Source: Paraburkholderia fungorum (GTDB lineage: Bacteria > Pseudomonadota > Gammaproteobacteria > Burkholderiales > Burkholderiaceae). Taken from it: a DNA stretch of 41,909 nucleotides. Position numbers and translations under genes: made by a program. Positions 24,218-31,577 of the stretch are shown piece after piece. The stretch's first letter is position 1; each line of letters begins with the position of its first letter. The notes under the pieces were generated by a model that saw nothing but the letters and a program-made list of their open reading frames with translations, made no database searches and was not told the origin of the DNA. Location of the stretch: NCBI RefSeq assembly GCF_003610895.1, contig NZ_MCAS01000047.1:1-41909 (forward strand). Direction: 5' to 3'.

Positions 24218-24451
24218 ATGGATCACGAAAAGGCGAGAGCCGAAGAAACTGCCGCGATGGAGCGCGTCTTGACCGCAACCAAACGGGTGCAGTCGGCCTT
24301 CGCGTCGCTGCAATCGCAATTCCCGCCGGCCGGCAGCGGCCAGCCTTCGCAGTTCGCGCTGCAAACGTTCGACGCCGCATTGCAGGAACTTGAAGACGCC
24401 CAGGCCGCATTCGACGAATTGCTCGGCGATCTGCTTGACGGCAATCGCTGA
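24218..24451 (+). CDS. Small helical protein of unknown function
   Basis: 77 residues, acidic and Ala/Gln/Glu-rich, with two amphipathic helices: one from residue 2 to about 32 (HEKARAEETAAMERVLTATK) and one from about 46 to 72, joined by a Pro/Gly loop. No membrane segment. It looks like a helical hairpin or coiled coil. It has GGAG seven bases before the ATG. The family is not recognised. It follows lrp by 65 bases on the same strand and could be in its transcript. Confidence 0.6.
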   Translation: MDHEKARAEETAAMERVLTATKRVQSAFASLQSQFPPAGSGQPSQFALQTFDAALQELEDAQAAFDELLGDLLDGNR

Positions 24452-24694
24452 GTGGCATAGCTGCTCCATTCACTGCGTAGCTGCGGCGTAGTACGCGAGC
24501 GATGGCGGTCTTCAGTTGCATCGAAGCGGCCATCGCGTCATTCGGAGTGGCGAACCGGACCTGACCGTTAGTTGCGTATCGATGCGCTGGGCGTGGACTC
24601 CCGCAAATTCGTACGCGCCCCGCACTGCCTTGCCGATCAGTGCGTTGCGCCTCCCTCGCCCTCTTTCAGATGCCGCTCACGACTCCGCTGTCGG

Positions 24695-25171
24695 TCACGC
24701 TTCATCTCTCGTGATTTCCGGCTCACACAGAATCGGAAAGTTGACCGAGTTCGCGACATAGCACTTCTCATGCGCCACATGATGCAAATGCCCTGCGAGT
24801 TCGAGATCGCCACCTGCCTGAATAACGACCTGCGGGCGCAAAACGATCTGCGAAAAACGCCCCTGCTCCGGACTATCGAGCATCGTGCCTTCGGCATTGT
24901 CGCGATAGCTCAGAACGACGATGCCCGCATCCGAGCAAAGATGCAGATACCAGAGCTTGTGGCAGGCAGACGCCGAGGCGACCAGCAGATCTTCCGGATT
25001 CCACCGCTTCGCGTCGCCGAGAAACGCCGCGTCTGATGATCCGGGAATGTCAGGCTTGCTCCCCGCAGAGATGATGTGGTCCCGCCCATATTCACGGTAT
25101 CCCGAGGTGCCGCTGCCGCGGTTGCCCGTCCACCGCACCGATACCGCGTATTTGTGCTCGCCGTACGCCAT
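24695..25171 (-). CDS. OsmC-family thiol peroxidase
   Basis: 158 residues. OsmC-type proteins reduce organic hydroperoxides with a pair of cysteines. I see the first in VASASACHKLWYLHLCSDAG and the second in HEKCYVANSVNFP, in the expected positions. The start ATG at 25171 has AAGGAG upstream; the frame stays open to 25234 without a ribosome site there. It is divergent from a GntR regulator, with operator-like palindromes (25225-25250) in the 108-base gap, so it may be under GntR control. Confidence 0.88.
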   Translation of the reverse strand: MAYGEHKYAVSVRWTGNRGSGTSGYREYGRDHIISAGSKPDIPGSSDAAFLGDAKRWNPEDLLVASASACHKLWYLHLCSDAGIVVLSYRDNAEGTMLDSPEQGRFSQIVLRPQVVIQAGGDLELAGHLHHVAHEKCYVANSVNFPILCEPEITRDEA

Positions 25172-25224
25172 GTCACTCTCCTTGTTGTTGACCCGAAACT
25201 GAATTCGCACCACAGGCATTCTAT

Positions 25225-25250
25225 ATGTGCACATCCAATTTGGTATACCA
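25225..25250. promoter_or_regulatory. Paired palindromes: GntR/FCD operator upstream of gntR
   Basis: ATGTGCACAT (25225-25234) and TGGTATACCA (25241-25250) are both perfect 10-bp palindromes, with centres 16 bases apart. The second fits the TNGTNNNACNA-like form favoured by FadR/FCD regulators. They lie 30-55 bases before the gntR start and 54-79 before osmC. Confidence 0.65.
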
Positions 25251-25279
25251 TTATTCCAAATGACAAGGACTCACCGCAC

Positions 25280-25921
25280 ATGGAACACAAACTGGATTCG
25301 ACGGCCGACGCCATCGCCGTCTCGCTGCGCGAACTCATCGCGACCGGCGAACTGGAGGACGGCGCACGGCTGGTCGAGCGCGAACTCGCCGATCGATTCG
25401 GGGTGAGCCGGGTACCGATGAGGGAGGCCATACAGAAACTCGAAGGCGAAGGTCTGGTCGAGTTGATGCGCAATCGCGGCGCCGTCGTGCGGACCCTGAC
25501 AGAGTCCGACCTGGACGAGATCTACGGCCTGCGCATGTTGCTCGAGGGGGACGCCGTCTTCCACGCGGTCAAACGCATGGACAGCGAGACGTTATCGCGC
25601 GCCGAACTCGTTCACCGGCTTCTGGGAGACGCCGATACCGCGCAACGACAGGGCGAATTGAATCGCGAGTTTCATGAGCTGCTGTACCGCCCCTGCCCCA
25701 ACGGCCGGCAGTTGAAAGCGATCCGTGAATTGCGCGCCCAAGTGGAGCGCTACGAACGTTTGCAAAGCACCTTGCTTGCCGACACCCTGGCCTTCCAGGA
25801 CGAGCATCTCAGGATTCTCGAAGCATGCGAGAGCGGTAACGCCCGCCTTGCGCGATCGATGACGGTGGAACATCTGGCGTCGGCCAAGCGTATCGTTTTG
25901 CAACTGGTTCGAGCTGAGTGA
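25280..25921 (+). CDS. GntR-family (FCD) transcriptional regulator
   Basis: 213 residues. Winged HTH at about 8-70 (LADRFGVSRVPMREAIQKLE, then LVELMRNRGAVVRTLTESDL). FCD ligand domain at about 80-205, with REFHELLYRPCPN carrying a metal-type His. The ligand is unknown. The ATG at 25280 follows AAGGA by a rather long 12 bases; the frame is open further upstream but there it crosses the osmC promoter. It probably autoregulates through TGGTATACCA and controls the divergent osmC. It ends three bases from the stop of the convergent Gly-rich gene. Confidence 0.88.
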   Translation: MEHKLDSTADAIAVSLRELIATGELEDGARLVERELADRFGVSRVPMREAIQKLEGEGLVELMRNRGAVVRTLTESDLDEIYGLRMLLEGDAVFHAVKRMDSETLSRAELVHRLLGDADTAQRQGELNREFHELLYRPCPNGRQLKAIRELRAQVERYERLQSTLLADTLAFQDEHLRILEACESGNARLARSMTVEHLASAKRIVLQLVRAE

Positions 25922-25924
25922 CGA

Positions 25925-26263
25925 TTACTGTCCGAATGCTCTTCCCGTCACATTGGGCGCTCGCGGATCCGGGCTCATATTCAGGCTGGTCCCGTTCGCC
26001 CGCATGTTGTTGAGCACCGGACCCGACCCCACGTTGCCGGTCCCGCCAAGCGCAGGTGAACTGCCCACCGTACCGAGACCCGGCGTTGGGTTCGTGCCTG
26101 GCGTGCCGGTCCCCGAACTCATAGCCTGCCCCGCGCCATTGGCGCCCCCGGCCTGCAAACCGCCCGCCCCATTGGCCCCGAGGTTGGCCGACTGGGCATA
26201 GGCCACGCTCATCAGCCCCATCGCCAACACCGTCGTTAAAACACCCTTTGTCGCGATTTTCAT
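25925..26263 (-). CDS. Secreted Gly/Asn/Pro-rich low-complexity protein
   Basis: 112 residues. The signal peptide MKIATKGVLTTVLAMGLMSV ends at AYA (residue 23, cut before QSANLG). The mature chain is almost all Gly, Ala, Asn, Thr, Pro and Ser, with GAGGLQAGGANGAGQ and GTGTPGTNPTPGLGTVG, and no Cys or folded-domain pattern, so it is probably disordered. GGAG lies six bases before the ATG. The function is unknown; similar short secreted proteins are common in Burkholderiaceae. The frame continues upstream to 26995 but that region is antisense to the HD gene. Confidence 0.7.
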   Translation of the reverse strand: MKIATKGVLTTVLAMGLMSVAYAQSANLGANGAGGLQAGGANGAGQAMSSGTGTPGTNPTPGLGTVGSSPALGGTGNVGSGPVLNNMRANGTSLNMSPDPRAPNVTGRAFGQ

Positions 26264-26334
26264 AGTCCACTCCGTGATGCCGTCGAATTGCCCGGCCGAA
26301 CGCCTCACACCGACCAGCCACGCTCGGAAAGGAA

Positions 26335-26402
26335 ACCGGTCAAACAGTAAGACCAGCCGCCGGGCACGTTTGTTCATCGCCGAAACGCAGGCATTGACCG
26401 GT
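26335..26402. promoter_or_regulatory. Spaced inverted repeat in the divergent gap
   Basis: ACCGGTCAA (26335-26343) and TTGACCGGT (26394-26402) are perfect 9-bp inverted copies 50 bases apart, between the divergent Gly-rich and HD genes. They could be two binding sites for one regulator. Confidence 0.4.
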
Positions 26403-26442
26403 GATCGGCGATAATCCACGGCTCTTTTTTCTCGCCGACACC

Positions 26443-27087
26443 ATGACAAAACCCGCCTTCGCCCCCTTCCAGGAATTGGCTTCGATCCTGTTGCCCCATG
26501 CGTACGACGATAACGGCGACGGCTCGCATGACACCTCGCATCTGCAGCGCGTCTGGAAGAACGCCGCGGCCATCCAGTCAGAAGAAGGCGGCGACGCACA
26601 GGTACTGTTCGCCTCGACGCTGCTGCACGATTGCGTCGCGGTAGAGAAGAATTCGCCGCTGCGCGCACAGGCTTCGCGCCTGTCAGCAGAAAAGGCGGCG
26701 CGCGTCCTCGCGTCGCTCGGCTGGTCGGACGCAAAAGTTCAGGCTGCAGCTCACGCGGTCGAGGCGCATAGCTTTTCGGCGGGCGTCGCGCCGACCACGC
26801 TGGAGGCAAAAACGCTGCAGGATGCCGACCGGCTCGACGCGATCGGCATGCTGGGGGTCGCGCGCTGCTTTTACGTGGCCGGCCGGATGGGACGTGCCCT
26901 GTACGACCCAGCCGACCCGCACGCAACAGCGCGTCCTTTGGACGACACGGCGTACACGCTCGACCATTTCCACACCAAGCTGTTGAAACTGGCATCCGGT
27001 TTCCAGACGACGACCGGCGCGCGCCTCGCCAAGATTCGCCATGACCGTCTGCAGCGTTTCCTCGACGAATTTACCGACGAGATCTGA
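26443..27087 (+). CDS. YedJ-like HD-domain phosphohydrolase
   Basis: 214 residues. Metal-binding HD motifs in order: His in DTSHLQRVW, His-Asp in TLLHDC, His in VEAHSF and Asp in LQDADRLDAIG. This is the arrangement of the YedJ/YpgQ group, which are metal-dependent nucleotide or phosphate hydrolases. The physiological substrate is unknown. The ATG at 26443 is preferred over the 42-base extension to 26401. No ribosome site is obvious. It is unrelated in detail to the PhnZ-type HD protein at the left end. Confidence 0.85.
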   Translation: MTKPAFAPFQELASILLPHAYDDNGDGSHDTSHLQRVWKNAAAIQSEEGGDAQVLFASTLLHDCVAVEKNSPLRAQASRLSAEKAARVLASLGWSDAKVQAAAHAVEAHSFSAGVAPTTLEAKTLQDADRLDAIGMLGVARCFYVAGRMGRALYDPADPHATARPLDDTAYTLDHFHTKLLKLASGFQTTTGARLAKIRHDRLQRFLDEFTDEI

Positions 27088-27201
27088 GCGAAGCGATTGT
27101 CGTCGGCAAGTTGTACAAATGCTTACAAAGCAGCATGCGATCGGCGTACACCGGCGGCGCTGCTGCGGCGTTATTGCAGGCATCTACCCGCGGAGCCCGC
27201 A

Positions 27202-27909
27202 ATGAACACCAACCTCACACCCAGCAACCCGCAACGCAATCGCATTCACCCGCTGATCGCCGGCGCGGCCGTGGCCGTCATTCTTGCGAGCGCCACCGGC
27301 ATCGCGGCGATGACCGGCCTTCTGCCCACCTCGCACGCCGTAACGGAGCCCGCGCAGCCAGTCAGCGCGATCGCGGCGCAGGTCGCGAGTGCTCCGGTTG
27401 CGCCGGCCCAATTGCCCCAGTCTCAGCAACCGGCTCAGCAAACCGTCCAGCAGGCCGCACCCGTACGTCCGCGCGTCCATCACCCGCACAGCACGCCCGC
27501 CGCGGAAGCGCCGAGGTACGCAAACAATCAGGGCTACCAGGCACCGTATCAAGCCGCGCCGGCACGACCGGTCGCCGACCCTTATGCGGGCGAAGTCGTC
27601 GCCATCAATACGGTTGAGGCGCCTGAGCCGACCACCGGCCTCGGCGCACTGGGCGGCGCGGTCGCGGGCGGGCTCGTCGGCAACCAGATCGGCGGCGGAC
27701 GCGGCAAGATTCTCACCACCATCGCGGGGGTTGTGGGCGGGGGCCTCGCCGGCAACGGCATCGAGCACGCCGTGCGCAAGCAGACCAGCTATCAGGTCCA
27801 GGTCCGCATGCAGGACGGCAGCTATCGCAACTTCAATTACCCGACTCAGCCGGACGTCCAGATCGGCGAGCGGGTTCGCGTATCCGGCGATTCGCTGACG
27901 GCTTCGTGA
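27202..27909 (+). CDS. Glycine-zipper 2TM-domain envelope protein
   Basis: 235 residues. An N-terminal signal-anchor (residues about 16-40, LIAGAAVAVILASATGIAAM) is followed by a Pro/Gln/Ala-rich linker. The glycine-zipper segment (about 150-190, LGGAVAGGLVGNQIGGGRGK then IAGVVGGGLAGNGIEHAV) is of the 17-kDa-antigen/SlyB type. A C-terminal domain has YQVQVRMQDGSYRNFNYPTQ. These sit in the cell envelope and affect outer-membrane integrity. There is no lipobox, so it looks like a signal-anchored rather than lipid-anchored form. CGGAG lies seven bases before the ATG. Confidence 0.82.
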   Translation: MNTNLTPSNPQRNRIHPLIAGAAVAVILASATGIAAMTGLLPTSHAVTEPAQPVSAIAAQVASAPVAPAQLPQSQQPAQQTVQQAAPVRPRVHHPHSTPAAEAPRYANNQGYQAPYQAAPARPVADPYAGEVVAINTVEAPEPTTGLGALGGAVAGGLVGNQIGGGRGKILTTIAGVVGGGLAGNGIEHAVRKQTSYQVQVRMQDGSYRNFNYPTQPDVQIGERVRVSGDSLTAS

Positions 27910-28011
27910 GGTCCGCGGCCGGTATTTCACCGGCTGCCTGTCTGCGAGAATGTGGGGAAACGTCGTGCGCGTTATGATCAACCGTTAGTCCAGAACGGCT
28001 GATCGCGCACG

Positions 28012-30018
28012 ATGGAGCACGCCTACATCCACCTTTTGCATCTGCTTGCCGGTCATCCGGCGTGGACACTCACGGTCATCTTCCTTGCGGCCTTCCTGGA
28101 AGCTATCGCTGTCATCGGCACCTTCGTCCCGGGCAGCACGGCCATGTTTCTCGCGGGTGCGCTGGTCGGCACCGGCTCGCTGAGCCTCGGCTGGGTATTC
28201 CTGTCGGCAATCGCCGGCGCCATCGCCGGGGACGGCATGAGCTTCTGGATCGGCACGCGCTATAAGGCCAGAATCGTGCAGCTCTGGCCGTTTCGCACCC
28301 ATCCCCAGGTCCTCGAAGCCGGTCACCGCTACTTTCAGAAACACGGCGCCAAAAGCGTCGTGTTTGCCCGCTTCATCGGACCATTGCGGGCGATCGTGCC
28401 GGTGGTGGCGGGCATGCTGGGCATGACGCCGGCGCGCTTCTACGCGATGAACGTGCTGTCGGCGCTGCTGTGGGCGCCCGCACATATCCTGCCGGGGGTG
28501 GTATTCGGCGCCTCGATTTTGCTCGCCGGCGCGGTGTCGTTCCGCCTCGTTGTCGTCATCGCGTTGCTGGTGGGCATCGTCTGGCTGAGTTTTCGCGCGA
28601 TGGGGTTCCTGCTCTCGCATGCCAGCGCGTGGTCGAGCGCGGCGGGCCGCTATCTGGGAAGCTGGGCCTGCCGCCATCCCGGCCCGTTCGGCCGGCTCGC
28701 GCGGAGGTTGCTGGACCCCGAACAGCCGGATGCCAGCAGCGTCATCGTGACGTCGCTGATCGTGCTGGTGTCGGGCGCGCTCTTCTTCGGCGTTCTCGAA
28801 GACGTCATCAGCGGCGACCCGCTGGTCGGCGTCGATCTTTCCGTCTATCACTTCCTTCAGTCGGTGCGCACGCCCTGGAGCGACACCGTTCTTGCGGGGC
28901 TCGCCACGCTCGGCAGCGTCTTCACGCTGACTGCGCTGGTCGCGACGGTGGTGGTGTGGATGCTGGTGGAACGGCGTTGGCGCACTATCGGTTACTGGCT
29001 CGCCGCGGTGGTGTTTTCACAACTACTGATCCTCGCCTTGCAGTTCGCCATGCACCGCGCGCCGCCCAATGAACTGCTGTCCGACGCCTACGTGTTTCCG
29101 AGCAACCACGTCGCCGCGACGGTGATCGTCTACGGGTTCCTCGCATTCCTGCTCGCACGGCGGGTCGGCATGCTGGAAGGCTTGTTCGTGGCGACCGCGA
29201 GTACGGTCGTCGTGTTCGTGATCGCGCTGGCGGGACTTTACTTCGGCCGATACTGGCTCTCCGACGCGATCGGCGGCGCCGCGCTTGCATACATCTGGGT
29301 GGCCATCGTCGCGCTCACGGCCATGTTGCGGCATCCGGAGGTGCCGCCCTCACGCGGCTTCATGCCGGTCCTGGTTCTGGTGGTGATGCTGGTGAGCGTG
29401 GGCGTGCAACTGAGCGTGAATCCACCCGTGCCGCCGCCGGACAACGCGCTGCGCCCACCGCCCGTGATGGTGACGCAGGCGCAGTGGACCGAGTCGGTTT
29501 CGAAGACATTACCCTGCTATCGCTCCGATATGGGCGGCGATCGCAAGGAGCCGCTCACGTTGCAATGGGTGTCGAACCTCGATTCAATCCGGGGACAACT
29601 GCGCGCGCAGGGATGGATCGAAGGCACCGATCTGTCCGCGCATAGCCTGCTCTCGCTCGCCTCGCCGAATGTGGCGGCGGTATCGCTGCCGGTTTTGCCG
29701 AAGCTGAACAATGGCGTGCCCTCGTCGCTGGTCTTCATGCGTCCTGGCAGCGCGCGCGACGAGCGCGACGTCCTGCGCTTCTGGCCGAGCGGCTATACCG
29801 TGGATAACGGTGCGTCGAGCGCTCCGCTGTGGGTCGGCGCTTTCGCGCACGAGCGGCTCTCCCGGGCATCGTGGCCGATCAACATCCTGCGGGTCGACAA
29901 AGAAGTGTCGTCATTCGATGCTCACGCAAAAACGAGCGCCGGCCTCGCCGCGTCGCTCGTGGCCAGAGTGAGTTGCCATGGCGTACCGGTGTCGCTGCTG
30001 GCCTCTCCGGTGGAATGA
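28012..30018 (+). CDS. DedA / PAP2-like / LssY-C three-domain membrane protein
   Basis: 668 residues. Residues about 10-200 are a DedA (SNARE-associated) domain with Glu30, VPG and FARFIGPLRAIVPVVAG (Arg120, Arg126). DedA proteins act in lipid carrier or phospholipid flipping. Residues about 245-435 have PAP2 topology, and about 470-650 resemble the LssY C-terminal domain. In the PAP2 part the catalytic motifs are damaged. KX6RP reads Q344...PP, PSGH reads PSNH (363-366), and the last motif SRxxxxxHxxxD reads AGLYFGRYWLSD, with Arg replaced by Gly408 and the nucleophilic His by Tyr414. Phosphatase activity is therefore doubtful. It stands alone. Confidence 0.85.
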   Translation: MEHAYIHLLHLLAGHPAWTLTVIFLAAFLEAIAVIGTFVPGSTAMFLAGALVGTGSLSLGWVFLSAIAGAIAGDGMSFWIGTRYKARIVQLWPFRTHPQVLEAGHRYFQKHGAKSVVFARFIGPLRAIVPVVAGMLGMTPARFYAMNVLSALLWAPAHILPGVVFGASILLAGAVSFRLVVVIALLVGIVWLSFRAMGFLLSHASAWSSAAGRYLGSWACRHPGPFGRLARRLLDPEQPDASSVIVTSLIVLVSGALFFGVLEDVISGDPLVGVDLSVYHFLQSVRTPWSDTVLAGLATLGSVFTLTALVATVVVWMLVERRWRTIGYWLAAVVFSQLLILALQFAMHRAPPNELLSDAYVFPSNHVAATVIVYGFLAFLLARRVGMLEGLFVATASTVVVFVIALAGLYFGRYWLSDAIGGAALAYIWVAIVALTAMLRHPEVPPSRGFMPVLVLVVMLVSVGVQLSVNPPVPPPDNALRPPPVMVTQAQWTESVSKTLPCYRSDMGGDRKEPLTLQWVSNLDSIRGQLRAQGWIEGTDLSAHSLLSLASPNVAAVSLPVLPKLNNGVPSSLVFMRPGSARDERDVLRFWPSGYTVDNGASSAPLWVGAFAHERLSRASWPINILRVDKEVSSFDAHAKTSAGLAASLVARVSCHGVPVSLLASPVE

Positions 30019-30030
30019 GCAGCGGTTTTC

Positions 30031-30070
30031 CTGAGTTTGCCTGGTTCTGCCTGGTTTTGCCTTGATCGGC
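30031..30070. repeat. Degenerate 10-bp tandem repeat, four copies
   Basis: CTGAGTTTGC, CTGGTTCTGC, CTGGTTTTGC and CTTGATCGGC in register, starting 12 bases after the DedA-gene stop codon. Confidence 0.6.
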
Positions 30071-30132
30071 ATGCTCGCCGCAATTCCGCAGAAATCACCC
30101 TGCGTTCAATCACTTGGCGACGTTGGCCTGGA

Positions 30133-30167
30133 CTTGTCCACAAGGATATGAACATTTTCTGTGGATA
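30133..30167. promoter_or_regulatory. Inverted pair of DnaA-box-like 9-mers
   Basis: TTGTCCACA (30133-30141, one mismatch to TTATCCACA) and TGTGGATAA (30159-30167, exact box on the minus strand), facing each other 17 bases apart. Not a replication origin here: no dnaA, dnaN or AT-rich unwinding region. Confidence 0.5.
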
Positions 30168-30298
30168 ACCTGAGCGATGCCATTCGCGGATTCGGATCAT
30201 GATCCGGGGCATAAACCTCGCGGGGAAATTCGCTGTCGTTACTGGCGACGTGTCGATGAGGTCGCACGCGAAACAAGGCTTGCGTCATATCGACCTGA

Positions 30299-30317
30299 CG
30301 ATGCCACGATGGCATCG
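30299..30317. promoter_or_regulatory. Perfect palindrome upstream of pta
   Basis: CGATGCCA-CGA-TGGCATCG: 8-bp arms around three bases, about 300 bases before pta. It is operator-like or a small hairpin; the regulator is unknown. Confidence 0.45.
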
Positions 30318-30621
30318 ATATGCATCGTACTCCTCATGTCGTTGACCTCTTCATTGCAAAGAAAATTTCACCTGTTGGCGTGGTGCAAGATAGCGCGCCA
30401 GGCTCGACAGCATCGATTGTTGCTGCGTGACCGGGCTCATTCCGATTCCAATTGCCAGACCCATCATCACCGCCTAAACTGCACCGGGGTGATGCAGTGC
30501 GGCACAGAGCATAACAATGCTCAATCAATGATTTTTCTGCCGCGCGAGGTCACCAGATGCTTGTGCCGCAATGTCATTTCGCCGTCAACACCCGCAACCC
30601 AGCTAATCGGAGGCGCAGAAG

Positions 30622-31563
30622 ATGGAACATAAACGCGAGAAATACGAGCGGCTGGTCGCTTTCGCCACGACGCTGCCGCCATTGCCAACCGCCGTCGCGC
30701 ACCCATGCGATCACGATTCCTTGTCCTCCGTGATCGAAGCCGCCCGCCTTGGTCTGATTGCGCCGATACTCGTGGCGCCGCGCGCCAAGCTCGAAGCGGC
30801 CGCGCGAGAAGGCAAGCTTGACCTCGGCGATCTGCCCATCGTCGACGTGCCGCACAGTCATGCGGCAGCAGAAATCGCCGTGCAACTCGTGCATGAAGGC
30901 AAGGCAGAAGCGCTGATGAAAGGCTCGCTGCACACGGACGAACTGATGGCCGCGGTGGTCGCGCGAGGCACAGGGTTACGCACCGAGCGGCGCGTCAGCC
31001 ATTGCTTCGTGATGGACGTGCCCGGCCGCGCGGATGCCCTGATCATCACCGACGCGGCGGTGAACATCTCGCCGACACTCGACGAAAAACGCGATATCGT
31101 GCAGAACGCGATCGACCTCGCCCACGCATTGCGTTTTCCGGCCGCGAGAGTGGCGATCCTCTCCGCGATGGAAACCGTGAACTCCAAAGTGCCGTCGACG
31201 CTCGACGCCGCCGCGCTATGCAAAATGGCTGACCGCCAGCAGATTACGGGCGGTATTCTCGACGGCCCGCTCGCTCTCGACAACGCAATCAGTGAAGAGG
31301 CCGCGAAAATCAAAGGCATCTCGTCGCCTGTGGCCGGCCATGCCAACGTGCTGGTCGTACCGGACCTCGAATCCGGCAATCTGCTCGCCAAGAGCCTGTC
31401 GTTTCTCGCCGGTGCGGATGCCGCCGGCATCGTGCTGGGCGCGAAGGTGCCCATCATCCTCACCAGCCGCGCCGATTCGGTGATCACACGGCTTGCGTCA
31501 TGCGCAGTCGCGTCGCTCGTCGCGCTCGCGCGGCGCGAGAAGTCTGCCGCCGCCATCGTCTGA
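30622..31563 (+). CDS. pta: Short-form phosphate acetyltransferase (PTA/PTB family)
   Basis: 313 residues, consisting only of the catalytic PTA_PTB domain and lacking the N-terminal P-loop and DRTGG parts of the long E. coli Pta. It interconverts acetyl-CoA (or another acyl-CoA) and acyl phosphate. Conserved pieces are ALMKGSLHTDELM, ITDAAVNISPTLDEK, GGILDGPLALDNAI and VVPDLESGNLLAKSL. A GGAGG ribosome site lies nine bases before the ATG. ackA starts 15 bases after its stop, giving a two-step acyl-CoA to acyl phosphate to acyl acid plus ATP unit. Acetyl versus butyryl specificity cannot be settled by eye. Confidence 0.88.
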   Translation: MEHKREKYERLVAFATTLPPLPTAVAHPCDHDSLSSVIEAARLGLIAPILVAPRAKLEAAAREGKLDLGDLPIVDVPHSHAAAEIAVQLVHEGKAEALMKGSLHTDELMAAVVARGTGLRTERRVSHCFVMDVPGRADALIITDAAVNISPTLDEKRDIVQNAIDLAHALRFPAARVAILSAMETVNSKVPSTLDAAALCKMADRQQITGGILDGPLALDNAISEEAAKIKGISSPVAGHANVLVVPDLESGNLLAKSLSFLAGADAAGIVLGAKVPIILTSRADSVITRLASCAVASLVALARREKSAAAIV

Positions 31564-31577
31564 AAAGGGGCTCACGC

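Larger units (their letters stand above)
30019..30621. other. 600-base gap before pta
   Basis: No gene is called. A 151-residue frame (30177-30632) overlaps the pta start and has no ribosome site or family likeness. The gap contains a 10-bp tandem repeat (30031-30070), a pair of DnaA-box-like sites (30133-30167) and a perfect palindrome (30299-30317). It ends in the GGAGG ribosome site of pta. Confidence 0.5.

Noticed and set aside
30177..30632. 151-codon plus-strand frame before pta
   Set aside because: No ribosome site, no domain likeness, overlaps the pta start.
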